Of a DNA stretch of 44,342 nt, positions 25,204-40,199 are shown piece after piece. Positions within the stretch are counted from its first letter, which is position 1, and each line of letters starts with the position of its first letter. Both the position numbers and the translations under genes were made by a program. Source of the stretch: Chrysomallon squamiferum (taxonomy: Eukaryota > Mollusca > Gastropoda > Neomphalida > Peltospiridae); contig CM022668.1 in the NCBI GenBank assembly GCA_012295275.1, positions 3,047,989 through 3,092,330 on the forward strand, read 5' to 3'. The notes under the pieces were generated by a model, which was given only the letters and a program-made list of their open reading frames with translations, was not told where the DNA came from and ran no database searches.

Positions 25204-26660
25204 GAAACCAAAAGTAACGATCCACTGCACACGAACGATAGGACAAAACTATTGTCAAAGAGTCACGCTGATCGTAATTCAAGCCGGTGTCAGAGAATAT
25301 TTGTTTCCCACCATTATTGATTCCCCTATATAAAAAAAAAATGCATTATCTTATATCTAATATAATGAGGTTTCATCAAGAATGTTCTTAAGTTTTACTT
25401 TTATTTTATTTTATAATTATTATTTAAATTTATTTTTATTTTTTATTAATTTTTTATTTTATTTTTTTTCTTACTGACTTATGACGTTACCTAATTGTCC
25501 TTACAAGCTGTTGTCAACATAAATGATTTCACAGCGGCTGAAACTTTCACACAATCAAACGAAATCTAAACAAATATTGTATCAGTCTGTCTCTGTGACC
25601 GCTGTGGCAGTCTGTAATATTGAGTGCACAGCTGTGATCGTTGTTCGTTATCTCTTCTTTATTTATTTTATGACAAAGTCGAATGTAATGGAGCATATGA
25701 AATAGCGTATAATCGGATCAGCGGTTTTGATTTTCAGGATTGTTCTGAAGCAAAGCAATCGTTAAAAGACCGTGCATAATGTGGCCTATGATTTACAGCA
25801 CTAAATACAACAGTTTAAACTTCAACACTTTTGAATCAACACTAGACAAACCATCTTATAAAAAAAAAAATATCGATTAACTTCTATAACCGTAATGAAA
25901 TATAACCTCAACCTCATTGTTTTGCATTACTAAATAGAACTGTCAAGTCAAAAGGAACGTGCAGTTTCAGTCACGTGACATAGATAATCGCTGGCATTAG
26001 ACGGGACGGGATCAGCTGTACATTTGTAAGCATGCACGTGATCACATCGAAATTTCTTATGGAGCAGGAGTTTCAGCTCTCAGTCGCCAGGGGAAATTAT
26101 TTTCATTTTTATTATAGAGACGTGTTTATAAAATAATATTTAGGTATTTCTTTCTGTGTTTTTGGAAAACACTATTTTATTTACTGATTCATGTTTTTTT
26201 TTTTTTTTTTTTTTTTTTATAAATAAGAGCTCTCAGTTATGCCTTAATATATCTCCGAAAGCACACGAGATGTTGTCATACTGTTTGTCCTAACTAAATT
26301 TGTTTCATCTCCTTTGATTGTGTGAAAGTTTCAGCCGGTTGCGAAATCGTTTATGTTGACAACAGCTTGCAAGGACAATTAGATAACCTCATAAGTCAGT
26401 AAGAAGAAAAATAATAATAAAAATGAAAATAAATTTAAAAAATAATTATAAAATAAAAGAAAAGTAAAATTTTAGAATATTCTTAATGAAACTTCATTAT
26501 ATTAGACATTAGATAATGCATTTTTTTTATATAGGGGAATCAATAATGGTGGGAAACAAATATTCTCTGACACCGGCTTGAATTACGATCAGCGTGACTA
26601 TTTGACAATAGTTTTGTCCTATCGTTCGTGTGCAGTGGATCGGAACATCTACGTTTCAAA
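25204..26660. repeat. Foldback repeat 1 in arm M
   Basis: Reverse complement of 530-1880 with the same inverted arms (about 25204-25555 and 26325-26660). The loop keeps about 95 bp (25751-25846) that arm L lacks, and a poly-T run of about 20 at 26197. Confidence 0.85.
25970..25979. promoter_or_regulatory. Palindromic E-box GTCACGTGAC, arm M
   Basis: Counterpart of 1198-1207. Confidence 0.3.
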
Positions 26661-27160
26661 CAATAAACACAATAAAACAGTCATTACACTTTAATAACAA
26701 ACCAGCTGATAAAACTAAACATTAGTTAAAACGAAGGAACGTGAGATTAACAGAAACAGACAACTTTCAGTTAGGTAAGTAATGTGATGAGGGAAAAATC
26801 TGATATAATAAGTATAAGCAATAAACATAAAGAAGCATTGAGTAAAAGCTCGCCTGTTACCAGAAACCGACAATTTATAGCCCGATCTACAAAAACGGTC
26901 AGAAATTTAACACGTAATAAACATTTCAGAAACTTCAAAAATTATTGTGGTATAAAGAAATAAAAGCAGTTAGACATAGAACAATGAAATGTGCATTTAA
27001 GTGTTGTAACCGATTATAAAAAGCGTAGTAAAAGACTGAAAAGGGTAGATGAAAAAGTCAATCCACGCTGAAAAACCATTCCTCACTGATGTTGTTTTCT
27101 CAAGGTCAACCAGGATCTTTTTCAACAATTTGTCTTTTTTTTGAAAACGGTGATCTGGCA

Positions 27161-28315
<1,155 letters not shown>

Positions 28316-28559
28316 TATGGACTCTAAGGAAGAGATTATGACAGACTAGTCTGGTGTACAGTGTAAGGTTTTCTCTTCATCTAGGGCTGGATACAGATAT
28401 CAGACTGTAGCAGGTAACAGAATAAAGTCGTTTAATAAATTATATTACGTAAAGATTCCTTGAAACTGAGAGGCCCACAGAAGCAATGAAAAAGAAAAGT
28501 GATTCCATCCAGTTCAGTGTAACTTGTAGATAATCTGCGGTTAGTAAATAAAATACCTA
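28316..28559. other. Unrecognised segment between the two linker repeats
   Basis: About 240 bp with no counterpart elsewhere in the window (from GACTCTAAGGAAGAG to CAGTGTAACTTGTAG). Not simple repeat and no long reading frame; it could be a short mobile-element fragment but I cannot identify it. Confidence 0.5.
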
Positions 28560-28619
28560 TTTTCTGTATGTATGTCTGTGGGCGTGTGTCTCAGTATGTG
28601 TACGTGTGATTGTGTGTGT

Positions 28620-28656
<37 letters not shown>

Positions 28657-29354
28657 TCTTTTTGAATGATGAAAATTCCATAAACAGGAAAAAAAAAAAA
28701 ATTCTTTGAGTTCTACGAAGCAATAAGACGTGGACTGGAATATGAAATCATAAATATTAATTAATTAATTAATTTTTTTTTTTTGTTTTTATCTATTTAT
28801 TTATTTCTTATTTATATATATATGTATTTATTTATTTGATTATTTATTTATTTGTTTGTTTGTTTATTTATTTATTTATCATTTTTATGTTTGTATATTT
28901 ATTTGTTTGTTATTTATTTGTTTATTTATTTATTTATTTGGTTTTTTTATATACTTATTAATGCATTTATTTCTGTTTTTCCTGAGTATTTTAATGTGTT
29001 AGAAGTATAGCAATGATGGAGTGCAGTTTTAAAATATCTGGCATCCGTCACAACAGTATTTCATTTTTCAGCTATACAATGTATTACTGACCGCATGCAT
29101 CCACCCCCACCCCAACTCGTCCCCCAGTATCCGCCATACTTTGGAGATATAAATTTCGTTCAGTACAATGTATTAGAACAATGCGGATTATTTAAAGGGA
29201 GGCAAATCTTCAACAACTATTTAGTTTGTTCTTTCAGAATTATGTCCCTTGCAACATCTATCCTCAAAGTAATAATAAAATGACAAATAATTTAGCTGAA
29301 TTTTTTCTGTATATATATTCATGCATAAAGGTTTGTGTGTATTTGCCTCTATTG
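28560..29354 (-). repeat. Linker repeat, second copy
   Basis: Inverted relative of about 15740-16440. It starts with GT repeats and ends abruptly at 29354 where the esterase 5' fragment begins. It lies in the same direction as 27650-28315, giving a tandem pair. Confidence 0.82.
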
Positions 29355-29503
29355 TGTCTGAGATTCGTGGAATTGTAAGAAGAAAAATATAAATAAGGTA
29401 AACGATTCAGGTAGGCGAAACAGACGAAGTACGTGACACAAAACAGACAAACAAAGAAGACGAATTTCTTTGTTTTGTTTTTCACATTTTCTTGTGTTGT
29501 CAT
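29355..29503 (-). pseudogene. 5' fragment of the SGNH esterase gene
   Basis: From an ATG at 29503 the reading matches the cytoplasmic tail, signal anchor and stem of the esterase genes (KNKTKK, FFVCLFCVTYFVCF, YLYFSSYNSTNLR) with several substitutions and a shortened stem. It then breaks off at about 29355 into sequence belonging to a different (core-derived) repeat. The upstream acceptor-like CAG, the CT/GA array and about 400 bp of 5' flank are also present to about 29955. The lumenal catalytic part is absent, so it cannot encode an enzyme. Greater divergence than among the three other copies marks it as an older duplication. Confidence 0.85.
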
Positions 29504-29955
<452 letters not shown>

Positions 29956-30198
29956 ACGAAACGGTTAACGCAGTTGATCAAGTCATTTGTGTTCAGTGTG
30001 GCGTCCTCACAAAGCACAGACGTCCCGTAACGCACACGCATTAAAACCACACAAGACACGGTTGAGAGCATAACTGCCGTGTACCTTGAATAATACCTGT
30101 AGTAATCAATGGAATATTCTGATACAACTAAATACAGATCTCAGAACAAAACTACATAAAATCAGATTTATTTATAGATTTTAACATCTGAGGCATTT
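29956..30198. other. Unassigned linker sequence
   Basis: No long reading frame and no match elsewhere in the window. More GC-balanced at 29990-30070; may belong to the adjoining MULE relic's 3' part. Confidence 0.4.
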
Positions 30199-30740
30199 TT
30201 ATCCAAATTTGAAAAGATGTCCAAAGGCATCTAAGAACTGAATGGGTGATTTCAGGCAAGGAGTTAGCTGTGCCTTCAGTCTCACGAGTCTGTTTTCTGT
30301 CTGTTTATAAACTCTCTTTCTTCGTGGTGGGGCAGATCCAAAGTTTACCTGTCTCAGTTTAACACGTTCTGATGTTTCTATTCCTTTTATCAACTGAACA
30401 AACTTGTATGTATTTGGACGGTGAAGTTGAACTGATCGGTTTATTCTCGAATGAAAACCTGCAGATTATTGTTTGTTCTGGAGCAGGTGGTCAGATGATG
30501 GTTCCACAAATCAAAGGGAATCTGACGTCATTGTCTACTCATGTAGACACCACAGAATCATTTAATATCTCCGATTAATGTGGAACATCAGATCTGTCAG
30601 CCGTGGCTTCAAACCACGCATCTTGCACTTCGCAGTCGACAGTTGGCAGAACAGTAAGACCTAGATCTTGCACTTTCCTCCAAATGGTCTGTGTGAAGTG
30701 AAAAGAAAAAAAAGCATCCTTCACCTCAGCTTGTGGAACT
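30199..30740 (-). pseudogene. MULE-like transposase relic (C-terminal half)
   Basis: Read on the minus strand across several indels: PQAEVKDAFF, then FHFTQTIWRKVQDLGL, then PFDLWNHHLTTCSRTNN, then GFHSRINRSVQLHRPNTYKF, and finally a basic C-terminus KLRQVNFGSAPPRRKRVY. These match in order the C-terminal half of Mutator-like (MULE) transposases found next to FLYWCH domains in invertebrate genomes, where CFFHF..A.WRK.Q and RTNN..EGWH are hallmark blocks. Frameshifts separate the blocks, an in-frame stop follows DVPH, and no N-terminal part or terminal repeats are seen, so it is a fragment. GC content is higher than in its surroundings. Confidence 0.75.
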
Positions 30741-30789
30741 TCACAGTAGTTTATTAAGCATCACCAAAAATGATTAAACCAAGTTCTTC

Positions 30790-31010
30790 TTAAATTTCGC
30801 AAATTTTACACAATATTTTCATAAACTTCATATCCATCCACGTTGCTGTATCAAATGAGATAACAAAAACTGCTATTTGTCACAGATAAACAGTTTCAAG
30901 TTTTGCAAATAGACTCTGTGTCCATAGAATATGATTCAGAATCGGATATTGCTGTCATGCATCTGTCTGGATTATTTCACACACGGAAATACAAAACCTT
31001 CAAATTGACC
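30790..31010. repeat. Segment related to foldback 2 loop of arm M, spanning the linker/core 2 border
   Basis: Aligns in reverse with about 22840-23060 (shared CACAGWTAAACAGTTT, CATAGAATATRATTC, CTGTCTGGAT and CACACGGAAATACAAAACCT). Core 1 begins in the middle of this segment at 8821, showing that the gap cut through it. Confidence 0.8.
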
Positions 31011-31344
31011 AACGTATAACAGCAATCGTTTTAAAAGAAAATAAACTTTAATTTTTATATGAATATTCAAACATACCTTATGTCAATATTAAAGTCTTAC
31101 CAGTGAAAAATTTATTTTAGTCGCTAAATTTGAAATAGTCTTAAAGTTACAACGAGTTAAAATATACCGGCTTGAAAAACAAATGTATGAGATTATTTAA
31201 ATTTAAAATAATTTTAGATGTTAATAATTATTTCAATGTTAAAAATTACAAATAAATATTAAAATTACCAGATATTAACAGATATTGTTTTCTTCAAGAG
31301 AGATGAAACTGTAAGTTTATCAACGTCTCTTTTACAAAAACAAC

Positions 31345-31589
31345 AGCAGCAGAAGAAGAAGAACAATAATAATAACAACACCAACAACAACAACAGGCAG
31401 TAATCATCATCAGAATAACTGCAACTAATAATCATAACTGTAATAATACAACAGCAACAACAACATCAGTAATAATAATAATAACAAAAACAAGAACATA
31501 ATAATATGAATAGTAGTAACAATAACAATAAAAACAACTACATATTATTATTATTACTATTATTATTATTATTATTAGTGGTAGTAGTA

Positions 31590-31653
<64 letters not shown>

Positions 31654-31668
31654 AATTAGTATTAGTAT
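31345..31668 (+). repeat. AAC/AAT then (TAG)n array, core 2
   Basis: Counterpart of 9240-9555 with GTGG and AGAAG interruptions in the TAG block. Confidence 0.93.
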
Positions 31669-31976
31669 TAGTATTACCTTCCTCCAACAGAAAATAAAAT
31701 AAAGCAAAATAAATTATCAGTGACACAATGAAATTTTATATAAAGAAATGTTACCTATTCACTTACATCAGACTATCGGTCTTTGTTGAGCTTCTGTCGC
31801 GTCCAAGGCTAAATGTCTCCCAGTAAACTGTAACTGAATGTGACAGGAAAAAATCTTCCACGTATGAAAACAATAACGGAGCAGAAACTCCGCTGCTACG
31901 GTCCACTGCACACGAACGATGAGACAAAGCTGTCGTCAAATAGTCACTCTGATGGTAATTCAAGCCGGTGTCAGAG

Positions 31977-32081
31977 AATATTTGTTCCCCACGAATATTC
32001 GTTCCCCCTCGATCGTGTTTTCATACAAATATTGTTCACTGAATATTTGTTCCTGGGGTACAGATATTCGTGGGAACAAGT
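31977..32081. repeat. Imperfect hairpin in foldback 1 arm, core 2
   Basis: Identical counterpart of 9868-9972. Confidence 0.7.
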
Positions 32082-32680
32082 AAGCTTTTACACCGGTTCT
32101 TTTAGAGAAGCGAAATGAAGTCAACAGCCGCTCCCACATTTTTGTTTTGTTTGTCTTTTCATTTTTGATCAAGTAAAAATCCATTAATTTATATCTAATG
32201 TAATCAGGTTTTATCAAGGAATGTTCTTGGGTTTTATTTATTTATTTATTTATTTACTTTAAATTCTATATATTTTGCACGTTACAGATTTTTTAGGGTT
32301 TTTTAATTCTGATTGAAAGCTGTTGTCAACATACACGATGTCAGAGCTGGTTCAAACTTTCAGACAATCAAAGGAGATAAAACAAATTTAGTTAGGACAA
32401 ACAGTATAGCAACATCTCGTGTAATTTCAGAGATATATTAAGGCATAGTTATATATAAAAACAAATAAATAAATTTTAAAAATTAGTGTTTTCTAGAACC
32501 ACAGTAAGAAATACATAAATATTATTTTATAAACACGTCTCTATAATTGAAATGAAAATAATTTACTCTGTCGTTTGAGAGCTGAAACTCTTCCTCCATG
32601 ATAAATATCTACGTGATGACGTGAATATTAATAAAGCTGCAATTTACTTCAGGTCCCGTCTAAGATTAGCAACTATCTAC

Positions 32681-32690
32681 GTCACGTGAC
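32681..32690. promoter_or_regulatory. Palindromic E-box GTCACGTGAC, core 2
   Basis: Counterpart of 10592-10601. Confidence 0.3.
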
Positions 32691-33264
32691 TGAAATGGCA
32701 CGTTCCCATTGGCCTGACAGTTCTATTTAGTAATCCAAAGCAATGAGGTTGAGGTTATATTTCATTATGGTTATAGAACTTAATCGATATTTTTCTTTAA
32801 AAAATGGTTTCTCTAGTGTTGATTCAAAAGTGTTGAAGTTTTCTAAACTGTTGTATTTAGTGCTTAAAACCACAGGCCAACATTATGTACCCTCTTTTAA
32901 CGATTATTTTGCTTCAGAAAAAATCCCAAAATGAGAGCCGCTGATCCGATTTCAAAAATATAAAAATCATTTTGATCCAGTAATTATCCTGCTATCTCCT
33001 AACGTTAAAAAATAAAAATAAAAATAAAACAGTTACTTTGGTGGTATCTTATCAAACTGAAAGACAACAAGTTAGCTGATATCTTATCAAACTGAAATAC
33101 TGTAAGCTAGTGCATACGCTCCATTACATTCACAGCTTGTCATAAAATAAATAAAGACGAAATAACGAACAGCGATAACAGCTGTGTGTCACAGCTGTCA
33201 CAAAGACTGATACAATATTTGTTTAGATTTCAGAAAGTGTAGCCAATAAACACGTTATTGTTAG

Positions 33265-33378
<114 letters not shown>

Positions 33379-33461
33379 ATTGACGTGTCTGAGTATATAT
33401 ATACATATATATGCGTGTATAGATATATGTTTATAAATACTAAAGAAATAAAATATATATA

Positions 33462-34920
33462 CTCTAACAAAAAAGAAACGCAAAAGTAGATTTTATTGAC
33501 ATTGGGAATATCTATCTAATGGATCAACAGAAAGCAGCAGAATGTTCACATTTTACACACACTTTCGCAATTCATTAATATTGATGGTATTACACTGAAA
33601 AGGTTAAAGTTCAAGGTTATAACAGTATAATATCAATACCTTGTGTGCCCACCATGGGAGTCCAGAACTGCCTGACATCTCCTTCCCATGGCAGTAATGA
33701 CATTACGAATTACACCTTGTGGAATGGTGGCCCACTCTGTCTGTAGTAATAATGCCAACTGAGCACGATTCTGTGGCTGTGGTTGATGCTGCCTCAGTCG
33801 TCTATCCAACTCATCCCATAAATGCTCTATAGGGTTCTAATCCGGAGATTTAGAGGGCCAGGGCAGGACCTAAATGTTATTGTTGTGTAGGTACGCTGTT
33901 GTGAGTCTGGTTGTATGTGGTCTCGCACTGTCGTGCTGGAATACAGCGTTACCGTTATTCATAATTGGAGCGACATGCGGCTGCAACATTTCATCTCAGT
34001 ATCTCTGTACCGTTAAGTTTCCTTGGATGTGAACACACCATCACACTACCACCGCCAAATCTGTCCGCTTCCTGTATGCAGTTTCCAATAAAACGTTCAC
34101 CACGACGTCTGTAAACTCGACATCTTCCATCAGCTCGTTGAAGCAGAAATCGAGTCTCGTCACTAAAACAGACAGTTATCCATTTAACTGAGGCCAGACC
34201 AGGTGCAGTTGACACCACTGACGTCGTAGTCGACGATGTTGTTGAGACAAAACAACTCTTCTTACAGGCCGTCTGGCTCGAATACCTGACTCGCGTAAAC
34301 GATTGCGCACTGTCTGAGCCGATAGTCTACGCATACCTGGTATTGCTGAAGCAGTAGAGGTAGCCGTGGTGGTTGATTCCCGTAGATGAAGTACCCGTAT
34401 GTAGCGGTCCTGGGCCCTGGTGGTTATACGTGGTCTACCTGATCTGGGACGGTCACGTGTTGTTTGGTGTTGCTGGAACTGATACCACAATCTCAAGATG
34501 ATGCTTGGGGATACATGGAACACCCGGGCTACGGCCGAGAAGGATTCGCCAGCTTGTAAACGGCCGATGGCGTTGTTTCGTTGCGGTTCACTCAGTCGTG
34601 GCATTAGTTTGATGTTGGGTCAGAACAAAAATAACGAACAGAACTATTCGAAAACCTTGCATTTTTATAACCCTCGTATTCAAGTTTCATGTGCTGCACG
34701 TGCACATGCACTGGTAACGTGGTTTACATGCGGGGATGTTTTGGCTAATAAACACGATCATAGCCTTTATTTTGTGTTACCTGCTTTTTGGCGACTGTAA
34801 CAAAAGCTGTACGTTTGAATCACCAAATATCATTATATTCATAGTTTAAATATCGATATGTGTCAGTTTACAATAGTTATCTAAGAAATCAACCATGTTG
34901 CGTTTCTGTTTTTGGGAGGG
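33462..34920 (-). mobile_element. Tc1/mariner-like element, copy in core 2, both termini
   Basis: 1459 bp between TA dinucleotides. The left terminus CTCTAACAAAAAAGAAACGC and the reverse complement of the right terminus (CCCTCCCAAAAACAGAAACGC) form imperfect terminal inverted repeats. Everything inside matches the core 1 copy, including its inactivating lesions, so the element was already dead when the 22-kb unit was duplicated. Confidence 0.9.
33633..34604 (-). pseudogene. Tc1-like DD34E transposase relic, core 2
   Basis: Same relic as in core 1, with the same frameshift, internal gap and three stops. A few substitutions in the N-terminal region separate the copies (A12 and G19 here versus V and V in core 1, S/I and R/Q changes further on). 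Because Gly/Ala are the residues expected in the family's GxSxxxxA pattern, core 2 may be nearer the ancestral sequence. No transposition activity is possible from this copy. Confidence 0.9.
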
Positions 34921-34967
34921 TATATATATATACACACACTTCACATGTATATACATATATATCTGTG

Positions 34968-34973
<6 letters not shown>

Positions 34974-35012
<39 letters not shown>
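34974..35012 (+). repeat. (TA)n microsatellite, core 2
   Basis: Counterpart of 12886-12972, less than half as long. Confidence 0.96.
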
Positions 35013-35019
<7 letters not shown>

Positions 35020-35160
35020 AGTATATGTATGTATATGTGTGTCTGTGTGTATATGTGTATGTGTGTACGGATGTATGTATATACAGACATATAGAGTTAA
35101 CAGAAACAGACAATTTGCAATCAGGTAAGTAAGGTGATATAGGAAACATCTGGTGTATTA

Positions 35161-37221
<2,061 letters not shown>

Positions 37222-37679
37222 GATGTCGTGATGTTTTAAATTATCGATATGTAAAAATATATTTTTTTTTTAATAATTAAATGCGTAAATAAATAAATAT
37301 GGAACGATATTTAAAACATTTTATATATATCATTTTCAAAAACAAATAAAATATTAAATACGTAAATAAATAAATATGAAAATAAGTAAGGAAACAAGTA
37401 AGCAAATAAATTTGTGTTTACCGTTTAGACAGTATTATGAAAGAATTATGCGAATGAACAGATATTTTCCATTCATTTAATAAATTATTGTAAGACACTG
37501 AAACCTTTAAAAAAAAATGTACACAGATTTCATTTCGTCATTAATATCAGTAAGATATACCGCACATCACACACACACAGATTTCTGTCAAATGGAACTT
37601 TCTTTTATCGTTTCTGTTCCATGGAAACAATGTTTGAAATAGAAAACACGAATGCAAGCAAACAAACATAGAAACAGAC

Positions 37680-37759
37680 AGAAAAACATGCATATATACC
37701 TAGTCACATACATACATCTCTTCATATATACACATATACACGAATATTCTTTAACGTAC

Positions 37760-37802
<43 letters not shown>

Positions 37803-38450
37803 ACAGGCAAATACACACAAGCCTTTATGCATGAATATATAGAGAACAAATTCAGCAAAAATATTTGTCATTTTATTATTATTATTATGAGAATAGATGT
37901 TACAAGGAACATAATTCTGAAAGAACAAACTAAATAGTTGTTGAACATTTGCCTCCCTTTTAATAATCCGCATTATTCTAATACATTGTACTGAATGAAA
38001 TTTTTATCTCCAAACTATGGCGGAGACTGGGGGATGGGGTGGGGTGGGGTGGGTGCATGGGGTCAATAATACATTGTATAGCTGAAAAATGAAATATTGT
38101 TGTGACGGCTGCCAGATATTTTAAAACTGCACTCCGTCATTGTTATACTTGTTATACATTAAAATATTCAGGATAAACAGTAATAAATGCATTAATAAGT
38201 ACGTAAGAAAACAACAAATAAAGAAACAAATAAATAAATAAATGAACAAATACATAGATAAATAAATAAATATTTAAATAAATAAATAAATAAATATATC
38301 AATAAATTAATTAATTAATAATTATGACTTCATGTTCCAGTCCACGTCTTATTGCTTCGTAGAACTCACAGAACTTTTTTTTTTGTCCCGTTTATGGAAA
38401 TTTAATCATTCAAAAACACACGCACACATACATACATACACAAAACACGT
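37680..38450 (+). repeat. Core 2 copy of the segment repeated in the linker
   Basis: Counterpart of 15590-16440; it lacks the AAAGAAAC array present at 16185-16220 in core 1. Confidence 0.85.
37764..37800 (+). repeat. (CA)n microsatellite, core 2
   Basis: Counterpart of 15675-15720. Confidence 0.95.
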
Positions 38451-38584
38451 ATCTCATTGCTGTTTGTGGCACAGTTTTTATTGTCAGTGAAATATTTTTA
38501 AATCCCTTCAAGCCAATATTTAAAAAATCCTTTTAACCTTAGAAACCGAAGCAGACCACATATAAGTGAGTGATGTATAATACT

Positions 38585-38634
38585 GCTACTATTACTACTA
38601 CTACTACTACTACTAATAATAATAATAATAATAA

Positions 38635-38665
<31 letters not shown>

Positions 38666-38703
38666 AAGAAGAAGAAGAAGAAGAAGAAGAAGAAGAAGAA
38701 GAA

Positions 38704-38747
<44 letters not shown>

Positions 38748-38879
38748 GTAATAATAATGATAATAATAATAATAATAATAATGATAACAACAACAACAAC
38801 AACAATAACAATAGCAATGATAATAAAAGTACTGATGATGATAATGATGATGGCGGTAGTAATAACAACATGAACAACA

Positions 38880-38921
<42 letters not shown>

Positions 38922-39015
38922 CCAACAACAACAATAATAATAACCACCATGATGATGATGATGATTAATATAATGGTATAATAATATAATATAATAATAA
39001 CAACAACAACAGCAC
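38585..39015 (+). repeat. Mixed trinucleotide tract with long (AAG)n, core 2
   Basis: Counterpart of 16575-16965. The AAG block is pure and about 23 units long (38636-38705), whereas core 1 has a few interrupted units. Confidence 0.94.
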
Positions 39016-39200
39016 ACATATTGATAAATATCTATTATTTTACATAATCATGTAAAACAGTTACGTCAGTAAAGACGTATATATATATATATATATATAA
39101 ATAATTCCGCACACACATACACATACGCACATACATATATACACACACAGAGAGACATAAATAAAAACATATACATACATATGTGTTAGGTTGGCACAGA

Positions 39201-39706
39201 CAGGTAAACAGGCAGGTTTGTAGTCAGGTAAACAGCCAGGTTTGGACTCAGGTAAACAGCCAGGTTTGTAGTCAGGTAAACAGGCAGGTTTGTAGTCAGG
39301 TAAACAGCCAGGTTTGGACTCAGGTAAACAGGCAGGTTTGGACTCAGGTAAACAGCCAGGTTTGTAGTCAGGTAAACAGCCAGGTTTGGACTCAGGTAAA
39401 CAGGCAGGTTTGGACTCAGGTAAACAGGCAGGTTTGTAGTCAGGTAAACAGCCAGGTTTGGACTCAGGTAAACAGCCAGGTTTGGACTCAGGTAAACAGG
39501 CAGGTTTGGACTCAGGTAAACAGCCAGGTTTGTAGTCAGGTAAACAGCCAGGTTTATAGTCAGGTAAACAGCCAGGTTTGGAGTCAGGAAAACAGGCAGG
39601 TTTGGACTCAGGTAAACAGCCAGGTTTGGACTCAGGTAAACAGCCAGGTTTGGACTCAGGTAAACAGCCAGGTTTGGACTCAGGTAAACAGCCAGGTTTG
39701 GAGTCA
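39201..39706 (+). repeat. 24-bp minisatellite, 21 units, core 2
   Basis: Same repeat as in core 1 with two more units. The order of variants is identical in units 1-8 and in the distal variants, but differs in the middle (units 9-12) and in the number of terminal GACT units, showing gain, loss or conversion since the duplication. Confidence 0.95.
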
Positions 39707-39744
39707 GGTACAACAAAGTTTGTAGACTGATAGGTTATGGAGCA

Positions 39745-40100
39745 GGCAACATATAAATAGTTAGACAGAACGACAAGTTATAGAGACAGATAGAGCAACA
39801 TACAGCTAGATATACTCACAGATAGAGACATAGACAGAGTGACTGACACAAAGATAGATAGATAGAAATATAGAGTAACAGACAGCTAGACATACAGATT
39901 GACAGACGTATATATAAATTATAGATAGATAGATAGAGAGATAGACAAAAAGACAGCTAGATATACAGATAGACATACAGACGGGCATACAGATAGATAG
40001 ATAGACATAGATAGACCCACAAACCGACAGATAGTCACGTAGGCACATAGGCAGACAGAGAGACAGAGAGACAGATAATCAAGTAGGTAGGATTATAGGT
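39745..40100 (+). repeat. GATA/GACA-rich tract, core 2
   Basis: Counterpart of 17640-17990 with one extra AGAGACAG unit near 40060. Confidence 0.85.
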
Positions 40101-40188
40101 ATATATATATGTGTGTGTGTGTGTGTGTGCATGTGTGTGTGTCTGTGTAGTTTTTGTGTGTGTGTGTCTGTCTGTGTAGTTTCAAAAT
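40100..40188 (+). repeat. GT-rich repeat between core 2 and the esterase gene
   Basis: Counterpart of 17990-18074 with a GCATGTG interruption. Confidence 0.93.
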
Positions 40189-40199
40189 AATTAACACAA

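Larger units (their letters stand above)
31889..33250. repeat. Half of foldback repeat 1 in core 2
   Basis: Direct copy of the core 1 half element, with a shorter TTTA array and an extra stretch of about 60 bp near 33035-33095. Confidence 0.8.
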
